From Cohnella candidum (GTDB taxonomy: Bacteria > Bacillota > Bacilli > Paenibacillales > Paenibacillaceae), in NCBI RefSeq assembly GCF_003713065.1, contig NZ_CP033433.1:1709001-1773000 (forward strand): a stretch of DNA of 64,000 bases. Direction: 5' to 3'. The position numbers and the translations under genes are program-made. This document shows, in pieces, positions 1 through 8,227 of the stretch. Within the stretch, counting starts at the first letter, position 1. Each line of letters begins with the position of its first letter. The notes beneath the pieces are model-generated. The model was not told where the DNA came from and ran no database searches. It was given only the letters and a program-made list of their open reading frames with translations.

Positions 1-777
1 TTCGGAGAGCGGTACGTAATGGCCGGATGCGAGTCTCCTCGCTTCGCGCCGCGCTTCGCAGTGCAGCATAAGCGCCAGGAGTCCGAGAACTTCCGGCTCT
101 TCCGGCATAAACCGCAGAAGCAATTTTCCCAAGTAGATCGCTTCTTCCGCCATTCCCTGTTTCCGCTGATCGAATCCGTCCGCATCGTTCCAACCGCTGC
201 CGTAAGCGGCGTAGATCGCCTCGAGCACGGCACCGAGCCGTTCCGGCCATTCGTCGGGACCGGGAAGTTCGAATCGGATGCCGGATTCTCTCATCTTCGC
301 TTTCGCCCGGGTCAGCCGCTGACCCATGGTAGAAGGCTTCACGATAAACGCCGCAGCGATGCGAGCCGCTTCGATCCCGAGAACCATTTGGAGCATAAGC
401 GGCGTGCGAATCGAAGGATCGATTTCCGGATGGGCGCAGATGAACAGCATTTGGAGCCTCTCGTCCGGGAAATTCGTGACGGAAGAAGCCCATTTCTGGG
501 CTTCATCTGCCATTTTTAAGAGCATCGGTGCGGCTTGGGATTGCACGCGATCCCGACGCGCTCCGTCAATTAAACGTCGGCGCGCGGCCGTATACAGCCA
601 GGCTTCCGGCTTGTCCGGTACGCCTGACTGCAGCCATTTTTCCAACGCTGCGACGAAGGCATCCGCCAGTGCATCCTCGGCGGCCGCCACGTTCCGCCAT
701 CGAACGGCCAAGAAGGCAAGCAGCCGGCCGTAGGCTTCGCGCGCCGCCTTCTCTATCGCGGTTCGTGCGTCCGTCAC
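1..777 (-). CDS. ECF sigma factor, ECF42-type (partial, 3' end outside window)
   Basis: The minus strand is open from a GTG at 777 to the left window edge, giving 259 residues without a stop. Residues about 18-80 carry a sigma region 2 with an AAEDALADAF helix and an AWLYTAARRRLIDGARRDR stretch. Residues about 110-165 form region 4 (LFICAHPEIDP, then STMGQRLTRAKAKMRESG). A long C-terminal extension follows with AIYAAYGSGWNDADG, as in ECF42 (DUF6596) sigma factors. The GTG overlaps the TGA of the upstream DGPF/YCII gene by 4 bp (GTGA), so the two are translationally coupled. That pairing is the known hallmark of ECF42, whose extension replaces an anti-sigma factor. Target genes cannot be seen. 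The GTG start is supported by the coupling; the missing C-terminus lies beyond base 1. Confidence 0.9.
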   Translation of the reverse strand, partial: MTDARTAIEKAAREAYGRLLAFLAVRWRNVAAAEDALADAFVAALEKWLQSGVPDKPEAWLYTAARRRLIDGARRDRVQSQAAPMLLKMADEAQKWASSVTNFPDERLQMLFICAHPEIDPSIRTPLMLQMVLGIEAARIAAAFIVKPSTMGQRLTRAKAKMRESGIRFELPGPDEWPERLGAVLEAIYAAYGSGWNDADGFDQRKQGMAEEAIYLGKLLLRFMPEEPEVLGLLALMLHCEARREARRLASGHYVPLSE

Positions 778-1121
778 TTAAGAGACGGCAGGTTCTGGCG
801 CACTTCGACCGCCCGGACGGGACTGCGCGACGCCCACTCCAGCGCGGTTTCTTGATCCGGCACGTCGATGACGAAGATTCCACCCAGCTGTTCCTTCGCC
901 TCGGAGAAGGGGCCGTCCTGCACGCGCACCTCCCCGCCTTGGCGCAGAAGCGTAGCGGCCGTTTCGGGCGGGAACAGCCCGGCGCCGCTGACCACAATCC
1001 CCGAGCTGCGAAGCGCATTCACATAGTGCGACCAGCCGGCCAAGTATTCCTGCTGTTTTTCCGGGTCGGAACGACTGGCGAAGTCTTCCTGGCTTTCATA
1101 GAACAGTAACGAAAAATGCAT
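774..1121 (-). CDS. YCII-related (DGPF domain) protein
   Basis: A 115-residue single-domain protein of the YCII/DGPF fold (dimeric ferredoxin-like). The family motif is visible as VQDGPFSEAKEQLGG near residue 70, with an early LLFYES strand and a C-terminal strand. The start ATG at 1121 has AAAGGGGAT about nine bases upstream. It is the first gene of a two-gene unit with the ECF sigma factor, and their ends overlap by 4 bp. DGPF proteins are regularly encoded next to ECF42 sigma factors and are thought to be under their control. Their biochemical role is not settled. Length and composition are normal for the family. Confidence 0.9.
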   Translation of the reverse strand: MHFSLLFYESQEDFASRSDPEKQQEYLAGWSHYVNALRSSGIVVSGAGLFPPETAATLLRQGGEVRVQDGPFSEAKEQLGGIFVIDVPDQETALEWASRSPVRAVEVRQNLPSLK

Positions 1122-1242
1122 CTCGTATATCCCCTTTGCATGTTGTTGAGCGCTTCATTCGCGCTTCGATAACATGACGGATGGAAAAGCACGATTTCTA
1201 CATTGGCGGAAAATATTTTTTCTTTGATGTGTGAAATCTCAA

Positions 1243-1268
1243 GTTTACATAATTATTACTATGTAAAC
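1243..1268. promoter_or_regulatory. Inverted repeat, candidate operator
   Basis: Perfect 9-bp arms GTTTACATA and TATGTAAAC are separated by 8 bases, about 120 bp upstream of the DGPF/sigma pair. Size and symmetry suit a dimeric repressor of TetR or similar type. The spacer is AT-rich and there is no T-run, so a terminator is unlikely. No regulator gene lies next to it, so the protein that binds is unknown. Confidence 0.35.
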
Positions 1269-1298
1269 ACATTGATGAGTTGTGTCACACTCTATTAA

Positions 1299-1686
1299 TT
1301 GTAACGGTAAAAAGTAACGTTGGAGCAGATCAGTTACTCTCTCCCGTCTCTGCAGCGGTAAAAGCAACGTTGGAGCAGTTCAGTTACTCTCTTCCGTCTC
1401 TGCAACGGTAGAAGGTAACGTTGGAACATCTGAGTTACTCTCTTCCTCCTCTGCAACGCTAGAAAGTAACGTTGGAGCAGTTGAGTTACTCTCTTCCTCC
1501 TCTGCAACGTTAGAAAGTAACGTTGGAGCAGTTGAGTTACTCTCTTTCGAACCTGCAACGGGAAAAAGTCCCGCTAGAGCGTCTGAGTTACTCTCTTTCG
1601 AACCTGCAACGGGAAAAAGTCCCGTTAGAGCGCATGAGTTACTCTCTTTCGAACGGGAAAAAGTCCCGCTAGAGCGCATGAGTTAC
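1299..1686. repeat. 51-bp tandem repeat array with conserved hairpin
   Basis: About 7.4 head-to-tail copies with unit starts at 1316, 1366, 1417, 1468, 1519, 1570, 1621 and 1665, preceded by a partial copy from 1299. Each unit is 51 bp, except 50 bp for the first and 44 bp for the one at 1621, which lacks 7 bases. The invariant core is GAGTTACTCTC (CAGTTACTCTC in the first two units). At the unit junctions lies a hairpin. At 1505-1525 the arms are CAACGTTA and TAACGTTG around GAAAG. At 1608-1626 they are AACGGGA and TCCCGTT around AAAAG. Both arms changed together, so pairing is kept. The array begins 60 bp past the stop of the GNAT gene on the minus strand. Because 51 is a multiple of 3, it shows long open frames with 17-residue repeats; these look accidental. 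Confidence 0.9.
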
Positions 1687-1746
1687 CACGAACTCAAATT
1701 CTTAACGCCATTAAATATGTTCGTCGGTGAACACGATGACTGCGCC

Positions 1747-2304
1747 TCAACCGCCCGTCTCCAACGCATCCAGCCACTCCGAGCGCAGCAGTCCCATGAC
1801 GATCACGTCCACGTAACGGCCGTTTTTGAACTGCTTCTCCCGCAGCCGGCCTTCCTCGCGGAAGCCGCATGACCGGTAACTCCGGCATGCGCGCTCGTTG
1901 AAGTCGTAGACCTCCAACTCCAGGCGGTTCAGATTCAGTTCGAGGAACGCGAAACGAACGAGCATCTGCAAAGCTTCCGTGCCGTACCCTTTGCCCAAGT
2001 TCTCCGGCGAACCGATAACGATGCCGATCGAGCCGACGCGGTTCTTCCAGTCGATCCGGTCCAAATTGACTTGACCGATGTACGCTTCGGTCTCCGGATC
2101 GGCGATGACGAATCCCCGGCTGTCCGAAGTCCCCTCGAGCATCTCCTCCAGAAATTGTTCCGAAGCCTGTAATGGATGAGGATAAAGGAAAATATCGGAT
2201 AGATGGCACACGATATCCGCGTCGTTCACCCATCGCCTCATCGGCTCCAGGTCGTCTATCCGGTACTCCCTCAGCATGATTTTCGAACCGTACAGCCTCG
2301 GCAA
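1747..2304 (-). CDS. GNAT family N-acetyltransferase (RimJ/RimL-like)
   Basis: A 185-residue GNAT protein. The N-terminal strand IMLREYRIDDLEPMRRWVND and the acetyl-CoA loop around residues 112-120 (IVIGSPENLGKGYGTEAL) match the RimJ/RimL-like branch. NERACRSYRSCGF near residue 140 is the usual motif B/C helix. The substrate is unknown; relatives acetylate ribosomal protein N-termini or small amines. The gene is last in a minus-strand operon: its ATG at 2304 lies one base past the stop of the HD-domain gene, so translation is probably coupled. No clear terminator follows; the 51-bp repeat array starts 60 bp downstream. Confidence 0.88.
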   Translation of the reverse strand: MPRLYGSKIMLREYRIDDLEPMRRWVNDADIVCHLSDIFLYPHPLQASEQFLEEMLEGTSDSRGFVIADPETEAYIGQVNLDRIDWKNRVGSIGIVIGSPENLGKGYGTEALQMLVRFAFLELNLNRLELEVYDFNERACRSYRSCGFREEGRLREKQFKNGRYVDVIVMGLLRSEWLDALETGG

Positions 2305-2305
2305 A

Positions 2306-2926
2306 TTAACCCCTCTCCCCGGGTTCGTCTTCCTTCAAAATCCCCTTCTCCACCGCCCGGTCCAGCAGCTCCATCGCGAATTCCCACATCGGCGGGGAAA
2401 TGTGCTCGACAGGCGCGATCCGACGGATTACCTGCGACCGCTTGATGCCGTGCCGAACCCAGCTCTGGCCTCCGGTGTAGTAGTTATGCACGAGCGGAAG
2501 CAGCCGGTCGATCGCGTTGGCGTAGCGGGCTTCGACCGTTTCGCCTTCTTCGAACTCCCGCCAAGCCTGCACCCATTCGTCGCGCTGATCCTCAGGCAAC
2601 AGCCCATAGATCCTGCGGGCCGCCGCTTGCTCCCGTTCTTCCTTATCTTCGTAGCCCACAGCGTCGTATGCGAACGTGTCGCCTGCATCGATCTCCACGA
2701 TATCGTGCAAAAGCAGCATGCGGACGACGCGGTTCAGATCCGGCTTCGGCTCGGCATACTCATGCATGAGCATCGCGAACACCGCGATATTCCAGCTGTG
2801 CTCGGCCGTGTTTTCCCGGCGGCTTCCGTCCATGATGAAGGTTTGCCTCAGCACGCCTTTCAGCTTATCAACCTCCGCGATGAACGCGATTTGCCCCGAC
2901 ATTCTCTCATTGATCCAAGTTTCCAT
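2306..2926 (-). CDS. HD-domain hydrolase, YfbR/5'-deoxynucleotidase-like
   Basis: A 206-residue HD_3-type metal-dependent phosphohydrolase. The metal ligands are visible: H in RENTAEHSWNIA near residue 43, HD in LLLHDIVEIDAGDTF near residue 74, and D in NAIDRLLPLVHN near residue 140. Members of this family (YfbR of Escherichia coli) remove the phosphate from deoxynucleoside 5'-monophosphates, which would fit nucleotide pool cleaning; the exact substrate here is inferred only. It sits between gluQRS (19-bp gap) and the GNAT gene (1-bp gap) on the minus strand, so all three are likely one transcript. Confidence 0.88.
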   Translation of the reverse strand: METWINERMSGQIAFIAEVDKLKGVLRQTFIMDGSRRENTAEHSWNIAVFAMLMHEYAEPKPDLNRVVRMLLLHDIVEIDAGDTFAYDAVGYEDKEEREQAAARRIYGLLPEDQRDEWVQAWREFEEGETVEARYANAIDRLLPLVHNYYTGGQSWVRHGIKRSQVIRRIAPVEHISPPMWEFAMELLDRAVEKGILKEDEPGERG

Positions 2927-2945
2927 GCAGTCACCCTGCTCCTTT

Positions 2946-3902
2946 CTAGCGCTCCAAACGTTCCAGCCAATCCTCCGGCAATGTCACCGATTCCTGCGGA
3001 ATCCGCCCCAAATCGAACAAAGGCAGCAGCTCCTTTGCCGACACCGCTTCCGGTCGATCAAGCAAACCGTACAGCCAACCCAGCAGCCCGACGACCGCTT
3101 CCGGCTTCAAACCTGATTCCCTTAGCGAGGAAACCGCGATGTCGCCGTGCCGCTTCGCCAATCGGTTGCCGTCCGGCCCCCTCATCAACGGTGCGTGCGC
3201 GTATCGCGGCGGCTCCACGCCGAGCGCTTCGGCCAGCATCAGCTGGCGCGGCGTAGAGTCGAGCAGGTCCCAGCCGCGCAGCACTTCCGTGATGCCCATC
3301 GCTGCATCGTCTACCACGACCGCGAGCTGGTAGCCCACGATGCCGTCCGCCCGTTTGACGACGAAATCTCCACCCGCTCCCGCCGCGAAAGCCATCGGAC
3401 CCGCGATGCCGTCAACAAACTCAACGCCATGCTCCGGCATGGCGAATCGCCAGCTCGGCGGTTTCACCGCTTCCCGCGCCTCTCGCTCCTGCTCGGTCAA
3501 CCTGCGGCATGTGCCCGGATACGCCGGCCCCTCGGAATGCAAGCCATGCGGTGCGTTCCCCAGCGACATCAGATCCGCCCGGCTGCAATAACAGCGATAT
3601 AAGTGCCCTTCCCTCGCCAGCTTGTCCAACGCGGCATCGTAAAGCTCGCCGCGCCGGCTCTGTTCGTACGGAACATAAGGCCCTCCGACGTCCGGCCCTT
3701 CATCCCAATCCAGGCCGAGCCAGCGCATGTCGGCCAACGCCCGCTCCGCGAATTCAGGCTTGCACCTCGGTAAATCCAGATCCTCCATGCGCATGACGAT
3801 CTGCCCGCCGCGGGAACGGATTTGCAGCCAGGCCAGCAGCGCGGTTCCCGCATTTCCCAGATGGAGCAAGCCGGAGGGCGTGGGCGCGAATCTTCCCCGC
3901 AT
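2946..3902 (-). CDS. gluQRS: Glutamyl-Q tRNA(Asp) synthetase
   Basis: A 318-residue paralogue of the glutamyl-tRNA synthetase catalytic core without the anticodon-binding domain. It activates glutamate and attaches it to queuosine of tRNA(Asp). Seen in the sequence: GRFAPTPSGLLHLGN (HIGH-type motif) at the N-terminus, the zinc-binding YRCYCSR followed by YPGTCRRL, and LAKRHGD in place of KMSKS. The frame opens earlier at 3929, but the ATG at 3902 has GGGAGGA seven bases upstream and begins right at the catalytic fold. First gene of a three-gene minus operon with the HD hydrolase and GNAT. Length fits the family (about 300). Confidence 0.95.
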   Translation of the reverse strand: MRGRFAPTPSGLLHLGNAGTALLAWLQIRSRGGQIVMRMEDLDLPRCKPEFAERALADMRWLGLDWDEGPDVGGPYVPYEQSRRGELYDAALDKLAREGHLYRCYCSRADLMSLGNAPHGLHSEGPAYPGTCRRLTEQEREAREAVKPPSWRFAMPEHGVEFVDGIAGPMAFAAGAGGDFVVKRADGIVGYQLAVVVDDAAMGITEVLRGWDLLDSTPRQLMLAEALGVEPPRYAHAPLMRGPDGNRLAKRHGDIAVSSLRESGLKPEAVVGLLGWLYGLLDRPEAVSAKELLPLFDLGRIPQESVTLPEDWLERLER

Positions 3903-4050
3903 GCGACATTCCTCCCTATTTTGGCCCAACGGCTTCCATTTCCGTCTATTGTATCACGCGATTCATATTCCGTTCACATTGCTGATGCATTCTGACGTAG
4001 GATGACACCGAACGGGAGGTAGATTAACCGTTCACATATCCGCATAATGG

Positions 4051-4066
4051 AAATACGGACGTATTT
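4051..4066. promoter_or_regulatory. 16-bp palindrome upstream of the BmrA-like operon
   Basis: Perfect arms AAATACG and CGTATTT with a two-base centre lie between a possible -10 element (CATAAT, 4043-4048) and the exporter start codon at 4098. The position is that of a repressor site just after transcription start. The match to a -35 element is poor, so the promoter itself is tentative, and no candidate repressor is adjacent other than the downstream two-component system. Confidence 0.35.
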
Positions 4067-4097
4067 TGCGATCCGGAAACCGAAAGGGTGCTTTACT

Positions 4098-5912
4098 ATG
4101 AAACCGAACGAACCGAATCCGAACTCAAATAAGAAACCGACCGGCGATTGGAAGGCGTTTTTCGCGCTGCTTCGCCAAGCCAAGCCCTCATACGGCATGT
4201 TCGCCGCCGCTTTCGCGCTTAGTCTGATCAATACGGTCGTCAGCCTGTTCGTGCCGTTGTTCACGCGGAACCTCGTCGACGGCTTCTCGCTGCAATCGAT
4301 CCGTTTCGCCCAGATCGCCGCCATCGGCGGCGCCTTCTTGGTGCAGACGGCCGCGGGCGCGTTTTCGATCTTCCTGTTCAACCGGTTCGGGCAGCAAATG
4401 CTGAAAGCCTTGCGAAGCCTCCTGTGGCGCAAACTGCTGCATCTACCCGTATCGCATTACGACAAAGAAGAAACGGGCGCGCTCATCAGCCGCGTCACGA
4501 ATGATACGGGCGTCATCAAGCAGGTCATGTCCGAGCTGCTGTCCGGCTTTATCACGGGCGTCATTTCGATCATCGGCTCCGTCGTCATCCTGCTCACGCT
4601 CGATTGGCAAATGACGCTCGTGCTCCTCATCGCCGTGCCGCTCACGCTGGGCATCCTGTTCCCGCTCGGCCGGCAAATGTACCGGATTTCCCGCAGCATG
4701 CAGGATGAGACGGCGGGCTTCACGTCCATCCTCCAGCAGGTGCTCTCCGAGATCCGGCTGGTCAAATCCTCCGGCGCCGAAGCTCCGGAATACGCAAGAG
4801 GCATGACCGGCATTCAAGCGTTGTACCGGCTTGGCCTGAAAGAAGCCCGCGTCCAAGCGTTGATCGCCCCGCTGATGGGACTGGTCATCATGACGCTGAT
4901 GGTCGTCGTCATCGGATTCGGCGGACTAAGGGTTTCTTCAGGCGCCCTGTCCGCGGGCGAGCTCGTGGCTTTCCTGCTGTACCTGATCCAAATCATCATG
5001 CCGCTCGGTCAGATCACGGGATTTTTCACCCAGCTGCAGAAGGCCATGGGCGCCGCCCAGAACATGATCGCAACGCTGGGCAAGCCCGAAGAAATCCGCA
5101 CGGGCGGCAAGCCGCTCCCGCAGACCGAGCTTTCCCTCCGCCTCGACCGCGTCTCGTTCGCTTACAACGGCGGGAACGGTCCCGTGCTGGACGAGGTCAG
5201 CTTCCCGATTCCGACCGGCAAAGTTACCGCGCTCGTCGGCCCCAGCGGCAGCGGCAAAACCACCCTGTTCTCGCTGATCGAGCGCTTTTACGAACCTACA
5301 GGCGGCCGCGTGCTTTATGGTGACGAACCGATCACAACCTACGATCTCCCCCAATGGAGGGCACGGATCGGCTACGTCTCGCAGGAGAGTCCGCTCATGT
5401 CCGGCACGATCCGCGATAACATCGCGTACGGGTTAGACCGCGAAGTCAGCGACGACGAGCTTCGCCAAGCGGCCGCGATGGCTTATGCCGACGCCTTCAT
5501 CGACGAGCTGCCTCATCAATACGATACGGAGGTCGGCGAACGAGGCATCAAGCTGTCCGGCGGCCAGCGGCAAAGAATCGCCATCGCGCGTGCCTTGCTC
5601 CGCGATCCGCAGCTGCTTATGCTCGATGAAGCGACATCCAGCCTGGACAGCAAATCCGAATCGGTCGTTCAACAAGCGCTCGCGAATCTGATGCAAGGAC
5701 GCACGACGCTCGTGATCGCCCACCGCCTCTCCACGGTCGTCGACGCGGATCAGATCGTTTTTCTCGACAAAGGCTCGGTGACGGGCATCGGGACGCACGA
5801 GGAATTGGCCGCCAGCCATCCGCTGTACCGGGAATTCGCGGAGCAGCAGCTCCGTTATGCCGAACAACCGGCGTACGCAGACCATGACCGTGAGGAGGCT
5901 TTGAACGTATGA
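4098..5912 (+). CDS. bmrA: BmrA-like multidrug ABC exporter (fused permease-ATPase)
   Basis: A 604-residue half-transporter that works as a homodimer in the cytoplasmic membrane. The N-terminal half has six predicted helices; the segment PSYGMFAAAFALSL and NLVDGFSLQ closely recall Bacillus subtilis BmrA. The C-terminal ATPase shows Walker A GPSGSGKTT, signature LSGGQRQRIAIARAL, Walker B LLMLDEATSSLD and the switch region IAHRLST. The frame is open from 4047, but ATG 4098 (MKPNEPN) fits family length better. Its TGA overlaps the ATG of the response regulator by 4 bp, so the exporter and its two-component system form one operon and may be self-regulating. The drug or lipid substrate cannot be read from sequence. 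Confidence 0.92.
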   Translation: MKPNEPNPNSNKKPTGDWKAFFALLRQAKPSYGMFAAAFALSLINTVVSLFVPLFTRNLVDGFSLQSIRFAQIAAIGGAFLVQTAAGAFSIFLFNRFGQQMLKALRSLLWRKLLHLPVSHYDKEETGALISRVTNDTGVIKQVMSELLSGFITGVISIIGSVVILLTLDWQMTLVLLIAVPLTLGILFPLGRQMYRISRSMQDETAGFTSILQQVLSEIRLVKSSGAEAPEYARGMTGIQALYRLGLKEARVQALIAPLMGLVIMTLMVVVIGFGGLRVSSGALSAGELVAFLLYLIQIIMPLGQITGFFTQLQKAMGAAQNMIATLGKPEEIRTGGKPLPQTELSLRLDRVSFAYNGGNGPVLDEVSFPIPTGKVTALVGPSGSGKTTLFSLIERFYEPTGGRVLYGDEPITTYDLPQWRARIGYVSQESPLMSGTIRDNIAYGLDREVSDDELRQAAAMAYADAFIDELPHQYDTEVGERGIKLSGGQRQRIAIARALLRDPQLLMLDEATSSLDSKSESVVQQALANLMQGRTTLVIAHRLSTVVDADQIVFLDKGSVTGIGTHEELAASHPLYREFAEQQLRYAEQPAYADHDREEALNV

Positions 5913-6583
5913 CACGAATTATGGTGGTAGACGACGATTCCCATATCCGCGAACTGGTCTCCTTATTCCTTGCCCGGGAAGGGTTCGACATCATGCAGGC
6001 GGAAAACGGCCAAGAAGCGCTGGAGCTGATGGAGAAAATCCCGGCCGACTTGGTCGTACTGGACATCATGATGCCCAAAATGGACGGCTGGGAGCTATGC
6101 ACGGAGCTGCGCGAACGGTACGACATTCCCCTGCTCATGCTGACGGCCAAAGGCGAAACGTCGCAGAAAGTCAAAGGCTTCCGTCTCGGCACGGACGATT
6201 ACATGGTGAAGCCGTTCGAACCGGATGAACTGGTCGCCCGCGTCAAGGCGCTGCTTAAACGGTATAAAATCTCCATCTCCCAGAAGGTCGCGATCGGCGG
6301 CATCCAATTGGATCGGCAAGCATACGCCGTCATTGCCGGTGAAGAACGGCTCACCCTGCCGATGAAGGAATTCGAGCTGCTGTTCAAACTCGCGAGTTAT
6401 CCCGGCATCACGTTCGCGCGGGAACAATTGATCGAGCAAATTTGGGGGTACGATTACGAAGGCGACGAGCGCACGGTGGACGTGCATATCAAGCGACTGC
6501 GGGAACGGTTTCCCGACGAGCGGTACGGCTTCCGGATCACGACGATCCGAGGGCTCGGCTACAGGTTGGAGGCGGCGGAATGA
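5909..6583 (+). CDS. OmpR/PhoB-type response regulator
   Basis: A 224-residue regulator. The receiver domain (residues 1-115) has the acidic pair in MVVDDDSHIR, the phospho-acceptor Asp in VVLDIMMPKMDGW near residue 53, the Thr in LMLTAKGE and the Lys in YMVKPFEP. The C-terminal winged helix (about 125-222) has ERTVDVHIKRLRERF and a terminal TIRGLGYRLE. Its start overlaps the exporter stop and its stop overlaps the kinase start (both ATGA), giving a tightly coupled exporter-regulator-kinase operon. It probably controls the exporter gene itself; this is inference from context. Confidence 0.95.
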   Translation: MTRIMVVDDDSHIRELVSLFLAREGFDIMQAENGQEALELMEKIPADLVVLDIMMPKMDGWELCTELRERYDIPLLMLTAKGETSQKVKGFRLGTDDYMVKPFEPDELVARVKALLKRYKISISQKVAIGGIQLDRQAYAVIAGEERLTLPMKEFELLFKLASYPGITFAREQLIEQIWGYDYEGDERTVDVHIKRLRERFPDERYGFRITTIRGLGYRLEAAE

Positions 6584-7815
6584 GGGACGAACGCAGCGGT
6601 ATTTTCGGCAGGATTCGCAGCCGCCATATGGAGAGACACGACCGACTGCTTGCCTCCCAGGAGGAATATTACCGGCAAATGCGGCAAAACGGCGGCAGGC
6701 AGCCGGCCAAACGTCCCCGGACTCCATGGAGATGGGTGCTGTTCGGATCGGCGATTTTTCATGTCACCTTGATCGTCCTCTATCTGATCGCCAACTGGAT
6801 CATGTCGCTCATTTACCGGACCTGGTTTCCCGATATCGGTCACACCATCGGCCGGCAATTATTGACCGCTTTTCTCATGGTGAATTTGTTAGGGCTCGTC
6901 ATTTTAATGATCCGGTTCATATTCGATCCCGGCCGTCAGCAGATCACCTTATTCATGAATTGGATCGAGGCGATGCGCAAAATCGCCAAAGGGGAATTCG
7001 ACGTCACGTTGGAATCGGATCCCCGCAAACTGGGCCAGCTCGGCATTCTGGTCCGCAACTTCAACCAAATGGCAGACAACCTTAGCCAAATGGAGAAAAT
7101 GCGGCAGGAGTTCATCTCCAACGTTTCGCACGAATTCCAGTCCCCGCTGACGTCGATCGGCGGCTTCGCGAGGGCGCTGCGCAGCGAGGATTTGCCGGCC
7201 GAGACTCGCCTTCATTATCTTCGGATCATCGAATCCGAGAGCGCGAGGCTGTCCAAGCTCAGCGATAACCTGCTGAAGCTCACGTCTCTGGAATCGAACA
7301 AGCATCCTTTCGAATCGAAGCCCTACCGACTCGACCGCCAGCTGCGTCGTTCCATCCTCGCCTGTGAGCCGCAATGGCGTGCGAAACGGCTGGAGCTGGA
7401 CGTCGAGCTGCAGGAAACGACGATTTCCGCCGACGAGGATCTGCTGAGCCAAGTCTGGCAAAACCTTCTGCATAACGCGGTGAAATTCACGCCCGAAGGC
7501 GGCACGATCCGCGTGGCTTTGGAAGAACGCGACGGTCGGGTCCTTGCGGAAATCACGGATACCGGCATCGGCGTCTCCGACGAGGATCTCCCCCACCTTT
7601 TCGAAAGGTTCTTCAAAGCGGACAAAGCCCGCAGCAGCGCCTCCGGGGGAAGCGGGCTCGGGCTTTCGATCGTGAAGAAAATCGTGGACATGCACGGCGG
7701 CGAAGTGTCGGCTTGCAGCCGCGCCGGCGAAGGAACCTCGTTCCGCGTCGAGCTGCCGAAAGAGGCGATTCCCCCGGCAGGGTCATTGCAAGGTCAAGGT
7801 ACTTCCGCTCAATAA
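6580..7815 (+). CDS. Membrane sensor histidine kinase
   Basis: A 411-residue kinase partnered with the preceding response regulator. A long basic, cytoplasmic N-terminus (residues 1-50) is followed by two membrane helices (about 52-75 and 94-115) with a very short outside loop, so it may sense membrane or exporter state rather than an external ligand. A HAMP linker (about 117-170) leads to the phospho-acceptor His184 in NVSHEFQSPLTS, a HEFQSPL variant of the usual HELRTPL. The ATPase domain has N-box NLLHNAVKFTP, DTGIGVSDEDLPHLF and GGSGLGLSIVKKI. The start ATG at 6580 overlaps the regulator stop; the frame is open further upstream but that would lie inside the regulator gene. Confidence 0.93.
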   Translation: MRDERSGIFGRIRSRHMERHDRLLASQEEYYRQMRQNGGRQPAKRPRTPWRWVLFGSAIFHVTLIVLYLIANWIMSLIYRTWFPDIGHTIGRQLLTAFLMVNLLGLVILMIRFIFDPGRQQITLFMNWIEAMRKIAKGEFDVTLESDPRKLGQLGILVRNFNQMADNLSQMEKMRQEFISNVSHEFQSPLTSIGGFARALRSEDLPAETRLHYLRIIESESARLSKLSDNLLKLTSLESNKHPFESKPYRLDRQLRRSILACEPQWRAKRLELDVELQETTISADEDLLSQVWQNLLHNAVKFTPEGGTIRVALEERDGRVLAEITDTGIGVSDEDLPHLFERFFKADKARSSASGGSGLGLSIVKKIVDMHGGEVSACSRAGEGTSFRVELPKEAIPPAGSLQGQGTSAQ

Positions 7816-8088
7816 AGATCTTAAAAACAGGGCCTGCAGTTCTCTGGACGAGCGGGTCCTCGTTTTTTCCATCAAGCTCGCCAAATGGTGTTTGACCGTT
7901 TTCACCGAAATGTGAAGCGTGCTGCTCAAGTCCTCGTTGCGCAACCCCCAAGTCAGAAGCGTGCTAAGCACTTCCTTCTCCCTCCGCGTAAGCGAGTATC
8001 GATCCCCGAACGCCTCGAACAACGGCTCGAAGTCGTGATCTCCCCGTCCCGTCGGCTCCCATAGGGCCGTTTTCATCAAGATCGACAT
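7783..8088 (-). CDS. Stand-alone LuxR/GerE-type HTH regulator
   Basis: A 101-residue protein holding only a LuxR-type DNA-binding domain at its C-terminus: YSLTRREKEVLSTLLTWG followed by ISVKTVKHHLASLMEKT. There is no receiver or sensor domain, so it resembles the spore-coat regulator GerE in layout, though orthology is not claimed. The frame is open back to 8382, but ATG 8088 has an AGGAGG seven bases upstream. It converges on and overlaps the end of the kinase gene by 33 bp and is divergent from the hybrid kinase at 8228, so it may act on that gene. Confidence 0.8.
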   Translation of the reverse strand: MSILMKTALWEPTGRGDHDFEPLFEAFGDRYSLTRREKEVLSTLLTWGLRNEDLSSTLHISVKTVKHHLASLMEKTRTRSSRELQALFLRSLLSGSTLTLQ

Positions 8089-8227
8089 GCGATCCCTCCT
8101 CATCTCTCTACTCTCTGTCCGAGCTCTATCTCCATCGAATATGATAGACTTGAAATATGAAAAGACTTCTTGGCTGAATATTTGCAAATTATGAGTTTTC
8201 GACATCATCTGCACCGGGAGGGAGCTC

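Noticed and set aside
1334-1679. Open minus-strand frames of 74 and 99 codons with 17-residue repeats inside the first array
   Set aside because: A 51-bp unit keeps any stop-free frame open, so repeated peptides arise by chance. There is no ribosome binding site, and two frames are open at once over the same bases.
1299-1686. CRISPR array
   Set aside because: Units are nearly identical along their whole length, with no unique spacers, and no cas gene is nearby.
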